The notes beneath the pieces were generated by a model. It worked only from the letters and a program-made list of their open reading frames with translations. It was not told where the DNA came from and did not search any database. The position numbers were made by a program, and so were the translations under genes. A DNA stretch of 7,312 nucleotides from contig CP070700.1 of assembly GCA_020349865.1 (NCBI GenBank), positions 1,711,153 to 1,718,464 on the forward strand. The letters run 5' to 3'. This DNA comes from Desulfobacteraceae bacterium. GTDB lineage: Bacteria > Desulfobacterota > DSM-4660 > Desulfatiglandales > Desulfatiglandaceae. Shown in pieces: positions 5,874 to 7,312 of this stretch. The number at the start of each line of letters is the position of its first letter. Within the stretch, counting starts at the first letter, position 1.

Positions 5874-6036
5874 GAGGTGCACCTGGGATTTTCTGAAAGA
5901 AAAGGAGTTCCGGAGAATCTTACCAAGTGCATTTCTTCAAATCGGACGAGTACATTACAGACTCCACCTAGCATACTGAAATTATTAGTATTTTTAATAT
6001 GATACAATCATAGTAGTATCATTGAGCACAGTGTTA
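5874..6036. other. Spacer downstream of the transporter
   Basis: No gene. A 10-bp palindrome, aggtgcacct (5875-5884), directly follows the stop codon but has no loop or U-tract. A perfect 7-bp hairpin, atgatac/gtatcat (5999-6005 and 6016-6022), precedes the MITE-like element. No convincing terminator for the transporter is visible. Confidence 0.4.
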
Positions 6037-6233
6037 AACCCAGAATGTGCAGTAGAATCCGTAGCGAGGCGCAGAAAACCATAGCGAAACGCGAAGTTGG
6101 AGCGATTTTGTGACGTAGGCATACTCATAAATATGTTGAGGAGCATCCCGCCAGTGGCGGGCAAAAATCGGGAAACAAGCGTTGCAGCAAGGATTTTCAA
6201 GCCGCAGTAGGAGACTACTGCACAATCTGGGTT
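6037..6233. mobile_element. MITE-like element C (second family)
   Basis: About 197 bp flanked by inverted repeats. The left aacccagaatgtgcagtag (6037-6055) matches the reverse complement of the right end (6215-6233), aacccagattgtgcagtag, at 18 of 19 positions; the outer TTR triplets extend this to 20 of 22. The flanking 8-mers cagtgtta (6029-6036) and caatatta (6234-6241) agree at 6 of 8, weak evidence of a target duplication. Inside are a perfect hairpin cccgcc-agt-ggcggg (6147-6161) and, at the right end, gcagtag-gaga-ctactgc (6204-6221), whose second arm is part of the terminal repeat. No transposase is encoded. An 80-codon frame on the minus strand crosses both ends and is not taken as a gene. 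Confidence 0.65.
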
Positions 6234-6280
6234 CAATATTAATAATTCGATATATGGACTTCCGGGTTAAAAAAGGTAGG

Positions 6281-7096
6281 TTAAAACCTAAAGGTAAACC
6301 GCGAACTTGCCTTGTGTACAACTTGCCCGAAGTCGCTGATCCAGCGGTTTTCTTCCTCTGACAAGGGACCTTTTTCCCGAAGATTACGCAGGTTCTCCCG
6401 GAGTTGGTGGTGGTTTTTGGGGCCCGTGAGCACCAGATCCACATGGGGGTTGGACAGACAGAAGCGATAGCAATCAGCTGCGGTCATGACAGGTCCGTTC
6501 CAACCTTTTGGGCGCTTAAGGAGACCGCGCCATCGCGTGGCTGTGTAGGCGACAATAGCCGGTTTGCCTTTGGCGAGGTGGGGGAAGATGTCCCGTTCGG
6601 CACCTGTATGAGCGGCATTATAACGGATCATAAGCATGTCTAATGGAGAATCTTCAGCGAGTATGCCCGCCCGTTTCCGGTCGTGAATACTCACCCCAAT
6701 GGCCCGAACCATACCTGACTCCCGAAGGGATACCAGCGCGTCAATCGTGGATGGAGTCCAGGCGCTTGTACGACCAAGCCAAAAAAGCTGAAAAACATCG
6801 AGATAGTCCGTTCCGAGTTTCTGAAGCAATCGGTCGCAGGCTCGCCTTATACTCCCACTAAAATATCCGGTGGTTGGCCCACAAGCCAAGACGAGCGATT
6901 CACGGTCACGCTTTATGGCCGCTTTGAGTGATTTCGTTACCTGTCGTGCCTTGGGGGTCCAAAAGACATAGTTTACACCTTGCTCCAGCGCCCATTCTAG
7001 GTCCTTTCCATCAACGCCGTAATTGGTAGCTAAGCCAAGCCTGAACACCTGACGCCCAAAGGCGGGAACATTCCGATAGAGAAAGTCATCGCTCAT
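6281..7096 (-). CDS. Aldo/keto reductase-fold protein lacking the catalytic tetrad
   Basis: 271-aa single-domain protein of the aldo/keto reductase (AKR) (beta/alpha)8 family. Recognisable blocks are LGLATNYG (20-27), GTDYLDVFQLFW (95-106), MVRAIGVSIHDR (129-140), IRYNAAHTGAERDIFP (157-172), VAYTATRWRG (182-191) and LVLTGPKNHHQLRENL (221-236). The last corresponds to the NADPH-binding end of the family. The catalytic Asp-Tyr-Lys-His set is missing in my alignment: GVNYVFWTPKA (40-50) replaces the GxNxxDTAxxYG motif, so Asp becomes Phe45 and Tyr becomes Ala50. Lys becomes Gly73 in LACGP, and His becomes Phe105 in QLFW. Ordinary carbonyl reduction is therefore doubtful. Length is slightly below the usual 280-320. 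ATG at 7094-7096 has a good GAAAGGAGA upstream. Single gene, no clear partner in the window. Confidence 0.85.
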   Translation of the reverse strand: MSDDFLYRNVPAFGRQVFRLGLATNYGVDGKDLEWALEQGVNYVFWTPKARQVTKSLKAAIKRDRESLVLACGPTTGYFSGSIRRACDRLLQKLGTDYLDVFQLFWLGRTSAWTPSTIDALVSLRESGMVRAIGVSIHDRKRAGILAEDSPLDMLMIRYNAAHTGAERDIFPHLAKGKPAIVAYTATRWRGLLKRPKGWNGPVMTAADCYRFCLSNPHVDLVLTGPKNHHQLRENLRNLREKGPLSEEENRWISDFGQVVHKASSRFTFRF

Positions 7097-7312
7097 GCGT
7101 ATGTCTCCTTTCTATGCGGGACATTGTCCTTATAAAATAGGAATAGGGGTATCATTATGGTGATGAGTATAACCCTAAACGAGCGAAACAAACCTGTAGA
7201 TTTTCGATAAATGCATTGGCACACAAGGCTCTTGCAAGACTACAAAGCGTCTTTCATAACTCATTCATAGGCGCTTTATAAAACAAGCGGATATCTTTCC
7301 ACATTGATCGAA
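7097..7312. other. Region upstream of the AKR-like gene
   Basis: This should hold the AKR promoter, but I find no pair of hexamers with acceptable spacing on the minus strand. An inverted pair aaagcg (7244-7249) and cgcttt (7272-7277) is present. No ORF is visible up to the window end. Confidence 0.3.

Noticed and set aside
5994..6236. 80-aa minus-strand frame across element C
   Set aside because: It starts in one terminal repeat and runs through the other, contains both hairpins, and has no ribosome-binding site; explained by the element.
6270..6290. Possible terminator of the AKR-like gene (short hairpin followed by TTTTTT on the minus strand)
   Set aside because: The stem is only about 5 bp with A/T content and overlaps the stop codon; too weak to call.
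7217..7236. Sigma-54-like promoter TGGCAC...TTGCA on the plus strand
   Set aside because: The two boxes are 9 bp apart instead of 5, so the GG/GC spacing required by sigma-54 is not met.

Overview
The window looks like a chromosomal segment from a Desulfobacterota (deltaproteobacterial) genome, probably an uncultured sulfate-reducer relative. This is an inference. It rests on a DUF6599-like/DUF362 gene pair, a small [DE]RR-repeat protein and a glycine-zipper lipoprotein with a Cys-flanked 'RVWEDGELV' core, all of which resemble proteins I associate with that phylum. No rRNA, tRNA, CRISPR array, transposase or phage gene is visible.

Layout, left to right. A MITE-like repeat (element A, about 43-386) ends 7 bp from the stop codon of a minus-strand two-gene operon. 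That operon encodes a membrane-anchored DUF6599-like protein (1379-2395) followed, with an 11-bp overlap, by a Tat-exported DUF362 protein (394-1389). Upstream, also on the minus strand, is a 70-aa Arg-rich small protein (2587-2799) with its own terminator (2496-2523). A gene-free stretch of about 1 kb follows (2800-3825). It holds a run of hairpins (3111-3220), a second copy of the repeat in inverted orientation (element B, 3229-3525), a long AT-only palindrome (3530-3568) and a clear intrinsic terminator (3734-3766) for the next gene. That gene is a minus-strand glycine-zipper lipoprotein (3826-4407) with a candidate promoter and a 16-bp inverted-repeat operator upstream. It is divergent from a plus-strand BASS-like membrane transporter (4962-5873), with a 134-bp inverted-repeat-bounded segment (4750-4883) between them. 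After the transporter comes another MITE-like element of a different family (6037-6233). Last is a minus-strand aldo/keto-reductase-fold protein (6281-7096) that appears to lack the whole catalytic tetrad.

How the genes might work together: apart from the DUF6599-like/DUF362 operon, whose two products should both act at or outside the cytoplasmic membrane, the genes appear to be independent units. The most distinctive property of the window is the density of small non-autonomous inverted-repeat elements: two copies of one family plus two unrelated ones in 7.3 kb. The next most distinctive are two enzyme or transporter homologs that seem to have lost their canonical active-site or ion-site residues. 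I see no defence system, biosynthetic cluster or other large undescribed system.
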